Below, in pieces: positions 35,289 through 43,939 of a stretch of DNA of 64,000 nt. Each line of letters opens with the position of its first letter. Position 1 is the first letter of the stretch. Made by a program: the position numbers and the translations under genes. The notes under the pieces are model-generated. The model saw only the letters and a list, made by a program, of their open reading frames with translations, ran no database searches and had not been told where the DNA came from. The stretch is from Streptomyces griseoluteus (GTDB lineage: Bacteria > Actinomycetota > Actinomycetes > Streptomycetales > Streptomycetaceae): positions 1-64,000 of the forward strand of contig JOBE01000002.1 of assembly GCA_000717735.1 (NCBI GenBank), in the 5' to 3' direction.

Positions 35289-36532
35289 CGGCGGGCCTCC
35301 TCGGGCCGCCGCGGCTCCGGTGCCGGGAGGGCGTCGTGGGCGGCGAGGAAGGCGGTGACGGAGCGCTCCCAGGTGAAGTGCTCCGCACGCGCGCGTGCCG
35401 CCCCCCGGCGGGCGGCCTCCGGCGTCGCGAGGAGGCCCCGGACGGCGGACGCGAACGCTCCTGGGGTGTCCACCGCCGAGGCCCCCGCCGTGCCGACTAC
35501 CTCCGGGAGGGCGGAGGAGGCGCTGACGACGACCGGAGTCCCGCAGGCGAGGGCCTCCAGGGCGGAGAGGCCGAACGTTTCCGCGGGCCCCGGCGCCAGG
35601 CACACGTCGGCCGCCGCCTGGAGATCCGCCAGGGCCTCCCGGTCGGCGAGGTGCCCGAGGAACCGCACCGGCAGCCGCCGCTCCCGTGCCCGCCGCTCCA
35701 GGGCGCCGCGCAGCGGCCCGTCGCCCGCGACCACGAGGGCGGCGGCGATCCCCGTGTCCCGCAGCTCGGCGAGGGCGTCCAGGGCCGTGCCGGGCCGCTT
35801 CTCGACGGAGAGGCGCGAGCAGAGCAGGAGCAGCACCCGCTCCCCGTCGGCGTACCGGGCCCGCAGCACGGTGCTGCGGCGGCCGGGCCTGCGGTGGTCG
35901 AGGTCGACGCCGAGCGGAGCCCGTACGACGTTGCGTGCCCCGATCCGTACGAACTCCCGCTCGGCCCACTCCGTCGTGCAGACGATCCGCGCGAACGCCC
36001 ACGCCGTACGGCGGTTGAGCCGGTCCGCCGCGCGGGCCGCCACGGCGGGCGGTACGCCCCAGGTGCGCAGGACGCCGTCGGCGGTCTCGTGGGAGACCAT
36101 CACCGAGGGCACCCGGGCGCGGCGCGCCCACTCGCCCGTCCACCGCAGGGTCGTGCGGTCCGAGACCTCGATCCGGTCGGGGGCCAGCTCGTCGAGGAGG
36201 CGGCGCACCCGGCGCCGGTCGGCGAGGACCCGGTAGCCGCCGGTGCCGGGCAGCGCGGGGCCGGGGAGGGTGATGACCCGGCCCTGGGCGGTGTGGTGAT
36301 CGCTCTCGACGTCACCGGGGACGACGAGGACCGGTTCGTGGCCGGCCGCGAGGTAGCCGCGTCCCAGCTGGTCGAGGGCGGTCCGCAGGCCGCCGGAGGT
36401 GGGGGTCACGAAGTTCGCGAGCCGCACGATCCGCAGCCCGCCGCCCCGCACGCGGCCGACACCGGCGCCACCGATGCCGCACCCGCCCCCGTCGACACCG
36501 ACACCGACGCCGCTGATGCCGTCCCCGCTCAT
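35285..36532 (-). CDS. GT4-family glycosyltransferase
   Basis: 415 aa, GT-B fold. A Gly-rich N-terminal tail (residues 1-32) precedes the acceptor domain, which starts RIVRLANFVTPTSGGLRTALDQL. The donor domain holds CSRLSVEKRPGTAL and the E-x7-E motif PAETFGLSALEALACGTPVV. Probably transfers mannose or glucose from a nucleotide sugar to a lipid or glycan acceptor. Second gene of the operon; the ATG overlaps the upstream stop (ATGA, 36529-36532). The frame continues far upstream but there it is antiparallel noise over the first glycosyltransferase gene. Confidence 0.88.
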   Translation of the reverse strand: MSGDGISGVGVGVDGGGCGIGGAGVGRVRGGGLRIVRLANFVTPTSGGLRTALDQLGRGYLAAGHEPVLVVPGDVESDHHTAQGRVITLPGPALPGTGGYRVLADRRRVRRLLDELAPDRIEVSDRTTLRWTGEWARRARVPSVMVSHETADGVLRTWGVPPAVAARAADRLNRRTAWAFARIVCTTEWAEREFVRIGARNVVRAPLGVDLDHRRPGRRSTVLRARYADGERVLLLLCSRLSVEKRPGTALDALAELRDTGIAAALVVAGDGPLRGALERRARERRLPVRFLGHLADREALADLQAAADVCLAPGPAETFGLSALEALACGTPVVVSASSALPEVVGTAGASAVDTPGAFASAVRGLLATPEAARRGAARARAEHFTWERSVTAFLAAHDALPAPEPRRPEEARR

Positions 36533-37650
36533 GCCGCCACCGCCGTCCGCTCGCGCAGGACCTCCAGGTAGTGGCCGATCAGCTCGTCGCCGAGGACTTC
36601 CCACGTACGGCCCTCGACGGCCGTACGTCCCGCCCTGCCGTACGCCGCGCGCAGCTCCGGTGCGGCGGCGAGCGTGCCGACGGCCTCGCACAGCGCGTCG
36701 GGGTCTCCCGGGGTCACGAGGAGCCCGGTGCGTCCGTGGTCGACGAGGTCCAGGGGGCCGCCGGCGGCCGGGGCGATCACCGGGACGCCGCTCGCCATGG
36801 CCTCCTGGACGGTCTGGCAGAAGGTCTCGAACGGTCCGGTGTGGGCGAACACGTCGAGCGAGGCGAAGATCCGGGCGAGGTCGGCTCCGGTGCGGCGGCC
36901 CAGGAAGCGGGCGTCGGGCAGCGCGGTGCGCAGCGTGGGCCCGCTCGGCCCGTCGCCGACGACCACCACCCGTACGCCCGGAAGTTCTCCCGCTCCGGAG
37001 AGCAGGTCCACGCGCTTCTCGGGGGCGAGGCGGCCCACGTAGCCGACGAGGAGTTCGCCGTCGGGGGCGAGCTCCCGGCGCAGCGCGGCGTCCCGGAGTC
37101 CGGGGCGGAAGCGGGCGGTGTCCACGCCTCGCCCCCAGAGCCGGACGCGGCCTATGCCGTGGGCCTCCAGGTCGCGGACGGCGGCGGCGGAGGGGGCGAG
37201 GGTGCGATCGGCCGCTCCGTGGACGGCGCGCAGGCGGCGCCAGGCGGCGCCCTCGCCGGTTCCCACGTACGTCCGGGCGTAGCCGGCGAGGTCGGTCTGG
37301 TAGACGGCGACGGCGGGGATGCCGAGCCGGGCGGCGGCCGTCATCCCGCGTACTCCGAGGACGAACGGTCCCGCGAGGTGGACGAGGTCGGCGCGGTGGG
37401 CTGCGATGGCCGCGGCGACGCGGCGGCTGGGCAGGGCCACCCGTACCTGCGGATAGCCGGGCAGGGGGAGGGAGGGCACCCGGACGACGGCGCAGGGGGC
37501 GTCGGCGTCCGCGGCCTGGTCGGCGACGGCGGGGGCGATGACGAGCGGGGTGTGGCCCCGCCGGACGAGGTGGCGCGCGGTCTGCAGGGCGCAGTGCGCC
37601 ACACCGTTGACGTCGGGAGGGAAGGATTCGGTGACGATGACGACACGCAT
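36529..37650 (-). CDS. GT4-family glycosyltransferase (mannosyltransferase-like)
   Basis: 373 aa. The N-terminus VVIVTESFPPDVNGVAHCALQTARHL is the classic GT4 acceptor-domain start. The donor domain has VGRLAPEKRVDLL and E-x7-E in GPFETFCQTVQEAMASGVPVI. It resembles GDP-mannose-dependent alpha-mannosyltransferases of the PimB/MgtA type in actinobacteria. With the next glycosyltransferase and SGNH hydrolase it suggests assembly of a cell-envelope mannolipid or polysaccharide. First gene of a four-gene chain whose members each overlap the next by 4 nt. Confidence 0.88.
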   Translation of the reverse strand: MRVVIVTESFPPDVNGVAHCALQTARHLVRRGHTPLVIAPAVADQAADADAPCAVVRVPSLPLPGYPQVRVALPSRRVAAAIAAHRADLVHLAGPFVLGVRGMTAAARLGIPAVAVYQTDLAGYARTYVGTGEGAAWRRLRAVHGAADRTLAPSAAAVRDLEAHGIGRVRLWGRGVDTARFRPGLRDAALRRELAPDGELLVGYVGRLAPEKRVDLLSGAGELPGVRVVVVGDGPSGPTLRTALPDARFLGRRTGADLARIFASLDVFAHTGPFETFCQTVQEAMASGVPVIAPAAGGPLDLVDHGRTGLLVTPGDPDALCEAVGTLAAAPELRAAYGRAGRTAVEGRTWEVLGDELIGHYLEVLRERTAVAA

Positions 37651-37716
37651 ACGGGTGTTGTCGTCGCGCTCGGCGTGTACCCGTCAACGTCGATCTGGAC
37701 GGGGAGGGAACGTCCC

Positions 37717-37971
37717 ATGAGCGTTTCGGGCGGAGGCCGCCCGAGGGCCCGGCAGCGGGGGTGCTCGCGGGCGCGTGGCCCGGGTCGGGATCCACGCGCG
37801 CGTGAGCCGGGTCGGGATCCACGCGCGCGTGGATCCCGCGAGCGGCCCGTTCGCCGGCGACCGGCTGCCCCGTCGCCCGCGAACCTCCGGGGCGGGGCCT
37901 CGCCCGGCGGGGTCTCCGCCGTGGGCCGCGCCGCCCCGGAGCCGGGTGACGGGGGTGACCGGTATCGGTGA
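37717..37971 (+). CDS. Possible small Arg-rich ORF, doubtful
   Basis: 84 codons with a convincing GGGAGG ribosome site before the ATG, divergent from the glycosyltransferase operon. The product is Arg/Pro/Gly-rich and most of it is encoded by the intergenic repeats (two GRDPRAR copies), with no recognisable domain. It may be a fortuitous reading of repeat DNA. Confidence 0.2.
   Translation: MSVSGGGRPRARQRGCSRARGPGRDPRAREPGRDPRARGSRERPVRRRPAAPSPANLRGGASPGGVSAVGRAAPEPGDGGDRYR
37780..37836. repeat. Direct repeat pair and perfect 22-bp palindrome
   Basis: Two copies of a 25-bp unit (CCGGGTCGGGATCC followed by CACGCGCGCGTG) lie 27 bp apart. The second copy extends into a perfect palindrome from GGATCC at 37815 to GGATCC at 37836 around the ACGCGCGCGT core. 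Confidence 0.85.
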
Positions 37972-38009
37972 CCGGTGTCGGTGACCGTCTCAGCGACCGG
38001 TGTCAGCGT

Positions 38010-38035
38010 CCAGGTCCGACCGGGGTCAGACCTGG
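38010..38035 (-). terminator. Hairpin at the end of the HEAT-repeat gene
   Basis: CCAGGTC (38010-38016) pairs with GACCTGG (38029-38035) and spans the stop codon of the leftward gene. The short stem makes it a weak candidate. Confidence 0.4.
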
Positions 38036-39441
38036 AGGTCCGGTCCTATCCGGTTGCGTACCGCGGTCTGGACCTCGACCTCCTCGGCCGGGTCGGCCGC
38101 GAGGCGGCGCAGTCGGTCGGCGACCCGTACGTCCCCGGTCTCGGCGTGCTGGGCCGCGACCTCGCGGGTGGTCTCCTCGCAGTCCCAGAGGCACTCGACG
38201 GCGAAGCCGGCCGCGAAGGTGGGGTCGGTGGCGGCGAGGGCGCGGGCCACGCGCCCTCGGAGCTGGGAGGAGGCCGTCTCGCGGTAGACGTGGCGCAGCA
38301 CGGGGGCCGCGCAGGCGATGCCGAGGCGTCCCGCGCCGTCGACGAGCCCGGCGAGGACGGGAGCGTCGGGGCCTTCGGAGCGGACGGTGTCACGGAGCGC
38401 GCCGAGGACGGAGGGGGAGTCCTGGGCGGTTCCGCGGCAGGCGAGCAGCTCGGCGGCGGCGGCGCCGAGCGCGTCGGTCCTGCGGACCCACGCACGGGCG
38501 CGGGCGACGGCGTCCTCGCCGCACATGCGCCGGTAGGCGGCGATGGCGGCTTCGGCGACCTCGTGGGAGTCGCCGTCGGCGGCGGCCTCGACGAGGTCGA
38601 GGACGGCGGGGTCCCGTGACTCGGCGAGGTGGTGCAGGGCGGCACCCCTGGCGCCCACGGCGCCGTGCCGGGCGGCGGCGAGGAGTTCGGGACGGTCCTC
38701 GGGTCCCGCGACCGCGGTCAGGCAGCGGGCGGCGGGCCCGTAGAGGACGGCTCCGCGCTCGTAACCCTCCTGCGCCCAGTCGAGGACGGCCCGCACGCTC
38801 CAGCCGGGCCGGGGCCCGGCGGGGCGCATCTGGCGCTGCCAGCGGTCGAAGGAGCCCTGTTCCTGGGCGGCCCTGACCCGGGCGCCGACGGCGTCGCGCC
38901 GGTCCTCCGCCCACAGGCGCCACGGGCGGGGCTCGAAGGCGTCCCGCACGACGCGGGCGAGTTCGGCCTCGCCCTCCGCGTCGGCCGGGAAACGGGCCAG
39001 TACGGGGACGGCGAGCGCGCGGAGGCCGGCGTCGTCGTCGCGGAGGGCCAGCTCGTCGAGGGCCCACGCCCAGTTCGTGCCGGTCGCCGCGTAGCGGCGG
39101 AGCAGGAGCAGGGCGTCCGCGCGTCCGTAGGAGGCCAGGTGGCCGAGGACGGCGAGCGCGAGCCCGGTGCGGGACTCCTCGGTGTCGAGGTGGTCCTCGG
39201 CGCCGAACAGGTGCGCCTCGATCTCGTCCAGACCGCCGTGGAGGTCCAGGTAGAGACGGGCGTAGTAGAGGGAGCGGTTCTCGACCTGCCAGTCGTGGCG
39301 TGGGTCGACGACGACGCAGTGGTTGAGGGCCGCGAGGGCCTCGGCGCGTGGCGCGGCGAGCGCGTGCAGGGTGCCGTCGCCGCGGCCCCGCTGCAGCAGG
39401 CCGAGCAGGGTGCCGCTCGGCGCTATGACTGGATCGAACAT
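38026..39441 (-). CDS. HEAT-repeat protein, hypothetical
   Basis: 471 aa, almost wholly alpha-helical. It has repeating 30-35-residue units typical of HEAT/PBS-lyase repeats, for example GARGAALHHLAESRDPAVLDLV, SHEVAEAAIAAYRRMCG and RVARALAATDPTFAAGFAVECL. Such proteins are scaffolds for protein-protein contact; no catalytic motif is present. Start at the ATG 39441 because MFDPVIAPSG is a natural start and GAGG lies upstream; a GTG at 39456 is an alternative. It stands alone, 256 bp downstream of the ankyrin gene on the same strand. Confidence 0.8.
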   Translation of the reverse strand: MFDPVIAPSGTLLGLLQRGRGDGTLHALAAPRAEALAALNHCVVVDPRHDWQVENRSLYYARLYLDLHGGLDEIEAHLFGAEDHLDTEESRTGLALAVLGHLASYGRADALLLLRRYAATGTNWAWALDELALRDDDAGLRALAVPVLARFPADAEGEAELARVVRDAFEPRPWRLWAEDRRDAVGARVRAAQEQGSFDRWQRQMRPAGPRPGWSVRAVLDWAQEGYERGAVLYGPAARCLTAVAGPEDRPELLAAARHGAVGARGAALHHLAESRDPAVLDLVEAAADGDSHEVAEAAIAAYRRMCGEDAVARARAWVRRTDALGAAAAELLACRGTAQDSPSVLGALRDTVRSEGPDAPVLAGLVDGAGRLGIACAAPVLRHVYRETASSQLRGRVARALAATDPTFAAGFAVECLWDCEETTREVAAQHAETGDVRVADRLRRLAADPAEEVEVQTAVRNRIGPDLQV

Positions 39442-39696
39442 GGGAAGACGCCTCACATCAAGCTGTCGACACGACCGGGGGATTCCGGGGTGACCCGGGT
39501 CAGGCTGTACATCGCTGTACGCCTAGGCCGTGCGGCAACGTGTCGGGCCGCCCGTCGTCCTGCGCTTGCCAGTGACCATCTTCCTCTGCCTCTCGTCGGT
39601 GGCCCGTTTTGCCGGGCCCGACGTCATGATGACCCACCCATTTCGCCACCGCGACCACATTTACGGCGCCGCTCTCACCTGGGGTTCAGCGCCCGT

Positions 39697-40089
39697 TCAC
39701 CGGGTTCCGAAGAGTTCGAGGAGTTCGGCCTTGCCGAACATCCGGGCGGTGTCCACGGCGGACGGAGTCCCGGCTTCCGGATTTGCCCCGCCGTCGAGGA
39801 GCGCGCGGATCACGGCGTCCTCGCCCTTGAAGACCGCCCCGGCGAGCGGGGTCTGCCCGCGGTCGTTGGCGCGGTCGGCGTCGGCACCGCGCGCGAGGAG
39901 GGCGGAAACCGCGGCGGCGTGGCCGTGGTAGGCGGCGAGCATGACGAGCGAGTCGCCCTTCTCGTTGGTGAGGTTCGCCGGAACGCCCGCGTCGAGGTAG
40001 GCGGCCAGGGCGTCGGCGTCCCCGGTGCGCGCGAGGTCGAAGACCTTGGACGCCAGCTCGATGACCTCGGGGTCCGGAGTCTCGCTCAT
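39697..40089 (-). CDS. Ankyrin-repeat protein
   Basis: 130 aa made of about three ankyrin repeats. The signatures are DADALAAYLDAGVPANLTNEKGDS, SLVMLAAYHGHAAAVSALLARG and GQTPLAGAVFKGEDAVIRALLDGGANPEAG, each with the paired helices and loop expected. No other domain. Cytosolic protein-binding module of unknown partner. It is divergent from smeA across a 308-bp promoter region and lies upstream of the HEAT-repeat gene, with which it might be transcribed. Confidence 0.9.
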   Translation of the reverse strand: MSETPDPEVIELASKVFDLARTGDADALAAYLDAGVPANLTNEKGDSLVMLAAYHGHAAAVSALLARGADADRANDRGQTPLAGAVFKGEDAVIRALLDGGANPEAGTPSAVDTARMFGKAELLELFGTR

Positions 40090-40397
40090 CGGGTGGGACC
40101 GCCCTTCTCCTGCGTTGTCGTCCTGTGCACGGCCAGCGGGGCCGTACGAGTGAATCGACAGGGTACTGCCCGTTCGGTGACATGACCTCGCTCGACGGAG
40201 GCAAAGATCACGGCAGCCCGCACTCGGCCGCCTCTCTAGCGCACGCCGGGCATTTCGCCACTCGACAGCCCGTTCGACGTCCGCCGGTCAAGTGAAATCG
40301 CCCGTTTTTCACTCGAATGAACCTTTAGTCACATAGATACTTGCGGTGAACTTGGAAGGACTCATGGTGACTGTCCCCTCAACCAGGAGAACACCCA
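40090..40397. promoter_or_regulatory. Divergent promoter region of the ankyrin gene and smeA
   Basis: A 308-bp region, AT-richer than the flanks. It contains a perfect inverted repeat AGTGAAA (40291-40297) / TTTCACT (40307-40313), a repeated CACTCGA (40259-40265 and 40310-40316) and a -10-like TAGATA (40334-40339), about 60 bp before smeA. These are candidate binding sites for a developmental regulator; which one is not evident. Confidence 0.5.
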
Positions 40398-40592
40398 ATG
40401 ATCCTGTCCATCTCAGGCGTGGTCCTGCTCGGCATCATCTGCTTCCTGTTCTTCAAGAAGGACGGGATGAAGGCCTCGCACGCCCTCGTCAGCGCGCTGT
40501 TCGGCTTCTACCTCGCGGGCACCGCCATCGCCCCGAGCATCACGGCGGGCGGGCAGAGCCTCGCCGGCCTCCTGGGCGGGATCAAGTTCTGA
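40398..40592 (+). CDS. smeA: Small sporulation membrane protein SmeA
   Basis: 64 aa with two hydrophobic segments (about residues 3-20 and 28-48) joined by a basic loop FFKKDGMK. Size and its position directly before an FtsK-like gene match SmeA of S. coelicolor. That small membrane protein is reported to target SffA to sporulation septa, and its loss affects spore DNA segregation, septation and pigmentation. The ATG follows AGGAG at 9 nt. sffA begins 37 bp downstream, so they form one transcription unit, known to be developmentally controlled. Confidence 0.88.
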   Translation: MILSISGVVLLGIICFLFFKKDGMKASHALVSALFGFYLAGTAIAPSITAGGQSLAGLLGGIKF

Positions 40593-40629
40593 CGCCCTTC
40601 CGTCCCTTCCACCACCTCAGGAGTACTTC

Positions 40630-42309
40630 GTGGCCCGGCGACCACTCCCCCGCATTCTGAGCAGCGGCAGCGCACAGATCGCTCGTAGTCGAGAGATCGC
40701 GCGCACGGCCGCCGACAGCGCCACCGACGTGCTCCATCCACTGATCACGGTCTCCCGTGGTCTGCGGAAGCTGGCCGCGACAGCGCGCGCCAAGTGGGCC
40801 GCGACCCCCAAGGAGCGGCGTGGCCCCACGCTGTTCCTGGTCGCGGCCTGCGTCCTGGTCGTCGTCCTCATGCCGTACGGGCCGCTCCTCGCGCTCGTCA
40901 CGCTGATGGGCGCCGCCGCGTGGAAGGGACGCGAGCGTCCGGTCGTCAGGACCGGTCCCGACGACGCGGAGATCGCCCGGCTCAAGGGTCTGTACGAGGC
41001 CCTCGTGCCGTACTTCTCCGTGCCCGACGACCCCTCCCCGCTCTTCGCCCACGGGGGCGACTGGAGCGGCGCCTTCGCGGAGTACGCCTTCGACGAGGAC
41101 GGGCGGCTCACCCGGCTGAAGATCGCCTATCCCCCCTACTTCACGGACGGCGAACCCGACGCACGCGCGCGTATCGAGCACCTGCTGCACGCCAAATCGG
41201 GGCGCGGCCGCGAGTACCGCTTCGACTGGGACGAGGAGGGCAACCGGCTCGTCATGAGCGTGCTGCCCGCCCTGCCCACCACCATCGCCGCCCAGCGCTT
41301 CGTCACCGTGCCGGGCGAGACCGTCCTCGGCTTCACCGACGCGGACGCCGTGCAGCGGACCGTGCCCGTGGTCGCGGCGGACGGCACGGAGGACGCGCCG
41401 GCCGTGGTCTGGCGCACCGGCCCCCGCTCCACCGAGCCGCATCTGCTGGTCGTCGGCCAGCCCGGCAGCGGCACCACCTCCCTGCTGCGCTCGATCGCCC
41501 TCCAGGCCCTCCCCCACGGCGACGTGCTGATCGTCGAGGGCGGCGGCACCGGCGAGTACGCCTGCCTGACCGGCAGGGACGGCGTCCTGGCCGTCGAGTG
41601 CGGGCTCTCCGGCTCTCTCGCCAGCCTCGAATGGGCCGCGCACGAGACGGAGCGGCGGCTGATCGCCGCCAACCGTGCCCGGCAGGCCGGCCACCCGGCG
41701 CCCGAGGACACCCGGCGGCCGCTGTGGATCCTGCTCGACCGGCCGAGCATCCTCGGTCACCTCGCCGCCGCCGACGGCCGCGGCGACCCGCAGGAGCTGC
41801 TCCAGGTGCCGCTGCGGCACGGGCGCGCCGCCCAGGTCACGGTGGTGGTCGCCGAGCAGTTCGACAGCGCGGACACGCTGAGCGAGGCGGTACGGAGCCA
41901 CACCAGGGCGCGGATCGTGCTCGGCCCGGCGACTCCGGAGCAGATCGCGGCCGTCCTCGGCACCGAGCCGCACACCACGCCGACGCCCCAGGTCCCGGCG
42001 GGCCGCGGCTACGCGCGCCTGGGGAGCGGTCCGGTCCTGCGCCTGCAGGTGCCGGCGACGCCCGACCCGTACGACGACGCGACGAGCGAGACGCACCGGC
42101 AGGCGGTCCTGGACCTCCTCCCGGAGCGCCGGACGGAGACGCCCGCCACCGCTGCGACGCTCGCGACGGCAGCGACCGTCACCTCGGCAGCGCCGGCCCC
42201 CGCCATCGAGAAGGCCGTCGCCCCGGCCCCCGAGCCGGCCCCGGCGCCCCGCGGCCGGCCGGACCCGGGCCCGGCGCCCCTGCACGCCCCGGTGCCCGCC
42301 GAGGGCTGA
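40630..42309 (+). CDS. sffA: SpoIIIE/FtsK-like sporulation septum protein SffA
   Basis: 559 aa. A basic N-terminus and a hydrophobic segment pair (about residues 67-97) precede a P-loop NTPase domain (about 265-480), and a Pro/Ala-rich disordered tail follows. It corresponds to SffA, which SmeA brings to sporulation septa. The Walker A region reads GQPGSGTTS (276-284), with Thr282 at the usual lysine position; the Walker B candidate is LWILLD. GTG start preceded by AGGAG. Closed by a very strong terminator. Confidence 0.85.
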   Translation: MARRPLPRILSSGSAQIARSREIARTAADSATDVLHPLITVSRGLRKLAATARAKWAATPKERRGPTLFLVAACVLVVVLMPYGPLLALVTLMGAAAWKGRERPVVRTGPDDAEIARLKGLYEALVPYFSVPDDPSPLFAHGGDWSGAFAEYAFDEDGRLTRLKIAYPPYFTDGEPDARARIEHLLHAKSGRGREYRFDWDEEGNRLVMSVLPALPTTIAAQRFVTVPGETVLGFTDADAVQRTVPVVAADGTEDAPAVVWRTGPRSTEPHLLVVGQPGSGTTSLLRSIALQALPHGDVLIVEGGGTGEYACLTGRDGVLAVECGLSGSLASLEWAAHETERRLIAANRARQAGHPAPEDTRRPLWILLDRPSILGHLAAADGRGDPQELLQVPLRHGRAAQVTVVVAEQFDSADTLSEAVRSHTRARIVLGPATPEQIAAVLGTEPHTTPTPQVPAGRGYARLGSGPVLRLQVPATPDPYDDATSETHRQAVLDLLPERRTETPATAATLATAATVTSAAPAPAIEKAVAPAPEPAPAPRGRPDPGPAPLHAPVPAEG

Positions 42310-42319
42310 GCACCACGCG

Positions 42320-42370
42320 CGCGTGAAGAGGCCGGTACGGACCGCGGGTCCGTACCGGCCTCTTCACGCG
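42320..42370. terminator. Very strong bidirectional terminator
   Basis: A perfect stem of more than 20 bp (CGCGTGAAGAGGCC... / ...GGCCTCTTCACGCG) with a small loop, between sffA and the convergent MocR-type gene. Its left end overlaps an ACGCGCGCGT palindrome. Confidence 0.9.
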
Positions 42371-42381
42371 GAGCAGGCGGG

Positions 42382-43881
42382 CTACGCCACGAACGACCGC
42401 GGCGGCTCCGTCCCCCCGCCCGCGCCGGACTCCACGAGCCGGGCCGCGGCGGCCAGCCGGGCGGCGGCCTCGTCGGCGACCGGTCCGCCGACCGTGAACG
42501 GCAGCCGGACGAAGCCCTCGAAGGCCCCGTCGACGCCGAACCGCGGACCCGACGGGACACGGACGCCGACCCGCTCCCCCGCCTCGGCCAGCCGGGAGCC
42601 GGACAGGCCGCCGGTACGGACCCAGAGGGTCAGGCCGCCGCGCGGTACGGAGAACTCCCACTCCGGGAGCTCCCTGCGCACCGCGGCGACGAGCGCGTCC
42701 CGGTTCTCCCTGGCCTGCTCGCGGCGCAGCGCCACGGCCTCCTCCCAGCCGCCCGTGCCCATGAGCCAGTTCACGCCGAGCTGTTCCAGTACGGGGGTGC
42801 CGAGGTCGGCGTACGCGCGCGCCGCCACCAGGGAGCGGATGACGTCGGGAGCCGCCCGGACCCAGCCGATGCGCATGCCCGCCCAGAAGGCCTTGCTGGC
42901 CGAGCCGACCGTCAGGACGGTGGATCCCGCCGGGTCGAAGGCGCAGACCGGCCTGGGCATCCGCAGGTCGTCGTCCAGGTGCAGCTCGGCCATGGTCTCG
43001 TCGACGACGAGGACCGTGCCGGCCGAGCGGGCCGCGTCCACGAGCTGCCGGCGCTGGTCCTCGTCGGCCAGCGCGCCGGTGGGGTTGTGGAAGTCGGCCA
43101 CCACGTACGCGAGGCGGGGTGCCGCGTCCCGCAGCACCTGCCGCCAGCGGCCCATGTCCCAGCTGCCGAGCCCCTCCGACATGGCGACGGGCACGAGCCG
43201 GGCCCCGGCCTCCCGCATCAGCTGGAGGATGTTGGCGTACGAGGGCGATTCGACGGCGATGCGCTCGCCCCGCCCCGCGAAGAGGTGGCAGATGGCGTCG
43301 ATGGCTCCCATGGCGCCGGTCGTGACCATGATCTGCTCGGGCATCGTGGGGATGCCGCGCGCGGTGTAGCGGTCGGCGAGCGTCTGCCGCAGGGCGGGCA
43401 GTCCCGCCGGGTAGTCCCCGTGCGTGTGGGCGTACGGAGGCAGTTCCTCCAGGGCGCCCTGGATGCCGCGGGTGAGCCAGGGCTCGGGCGCGGGCAGCGC
43501 CGCGCAGCCGAGGTCGATCAGCGAGCCGAGGGACTCGGGGGGCAGCGGTTCGAGGCCTCGGGCGGGAAGGGGGTTCCCCGCCGGTACGGCGGTCCAGCTG
43601 CCGGCCCCCCGGCGCGATTCGAGGAAGCCCTCGGCGCGGAGCGCCTCGTAGGCCGCGGCCACCGTCGTACGGCTGACGGTGAGGGCGAGGGCGAGTTCCC
43701 GCTCGGCGGGGAGCCGGGCGGCGACCGGGACCCTGCCCTCGAGGACCAGCAGGCGGATGCCGTCGGCCAGCGCACGGTAGGCGGGCGGCTTGCGCCCGCC
43801 GGGTCCGGCGGGCCGCGGCTGCTGCGCCTGGAGCTGCCGGGCGAGCTGAGCCGGTCCTACCGCCGAAGTCCACTGGGCCAT
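42382..43881 (-). CDS. MocR-type regulator (YczR-like)
   Basis: 499 aa. A GntR HTH (about residues 35-100, RLPAERELALALTVSRTTVAAAYEALRAEGFLESRRGAGS) is fused to an aminotransferase-like domain with DFHNPTGA, VVDETMAE and the PLP lysine motif GSASKAFWAGMRIGW. It is divergent from a YczE-type membrane protein gene, and this pairing (yczR-yczE) is a known recurring arrangement in which the MocR protein controls the membrane protein. Start ATG 43881 is inferred from the conserved N-terminus; the frame is open upstream and the ribosome site is weak. Confidence 0.86.
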   Translation of the reverse strand: MAQWTSAVGPAQLARQLQAQQPRPAGPGGRKPPAYRALADGIRLLVLEGRVPVAARLPAERELALALTVSRTTVAAAYEALRAEGFLESRRGAGSWTAVPAGNPLPARGLEPLPPESLGSLIDLGCAALPAPEPWLTRGIQGALEELPPYAHTHGDYPAGLPALRQTLADRYTARGIPTMPEQIMVTTGAMGAIDAICHLFAGRGERIAVESPSYANILQLMREAGARLVPVAMSEGLGSWDMGRWRQVLRDAAPRLAYVVADFHNPTGALADEDQRRQLVDAARSAGTVLVVDETMAELHLDDDLRMPRPVCAFDPAGSTVLTVGSASKAFWAGMRIGWVRAAPDVIRSLVAARAYADLGTPVLEQLGVNWLMGTGGWEEAVALRREQARENRDALVAAVRRELPEWEFSVPRGGLTLWVRTGGLSGSRLAEAGERVGVRVPSGPRFGVDGAFEGFVRLPFTVGGPVADEAAARLAAAARLVESGAGGGTEPPRSFVA

Positions 43882-43906
43882 CGGAATCAGTCCACCTTCC
43901 TCGAAT

Positions 43907-43939
43907 TGGCCATGGTTGGCACCCGTTCCCTGGCCACAG
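43907..43939. promoter_or_regulatory. Direct-repeat operator candidate for the YczR-like regulator
   Basis: TGGCCATGG (43907-43915) and TGGCCACAG (43931-43939) are direct repeats 24 bp apart, in the 104-bp divergent region. MocR regulators commonly bind direct repeats, so this is the likely control site. An AGTCCAC motif also recurs in this region. Confidence 0.45.

Larger units (their letters stand above)
37651..38025. other. Repeat-rich intergenic region
   Basis: A 375-bp spacer between two leftward genes. It should hold the promoter of the glycosyltransferase operon at its left end. It also has a 25-bp direct repeat pair (37780-37804 and 37807-37831), a perfect 22-bp palindrome (37815-37836) and a 13-bp tandem repeat of GGTGACCGGTRTC (37954-37991). 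Confidence 0.7.
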
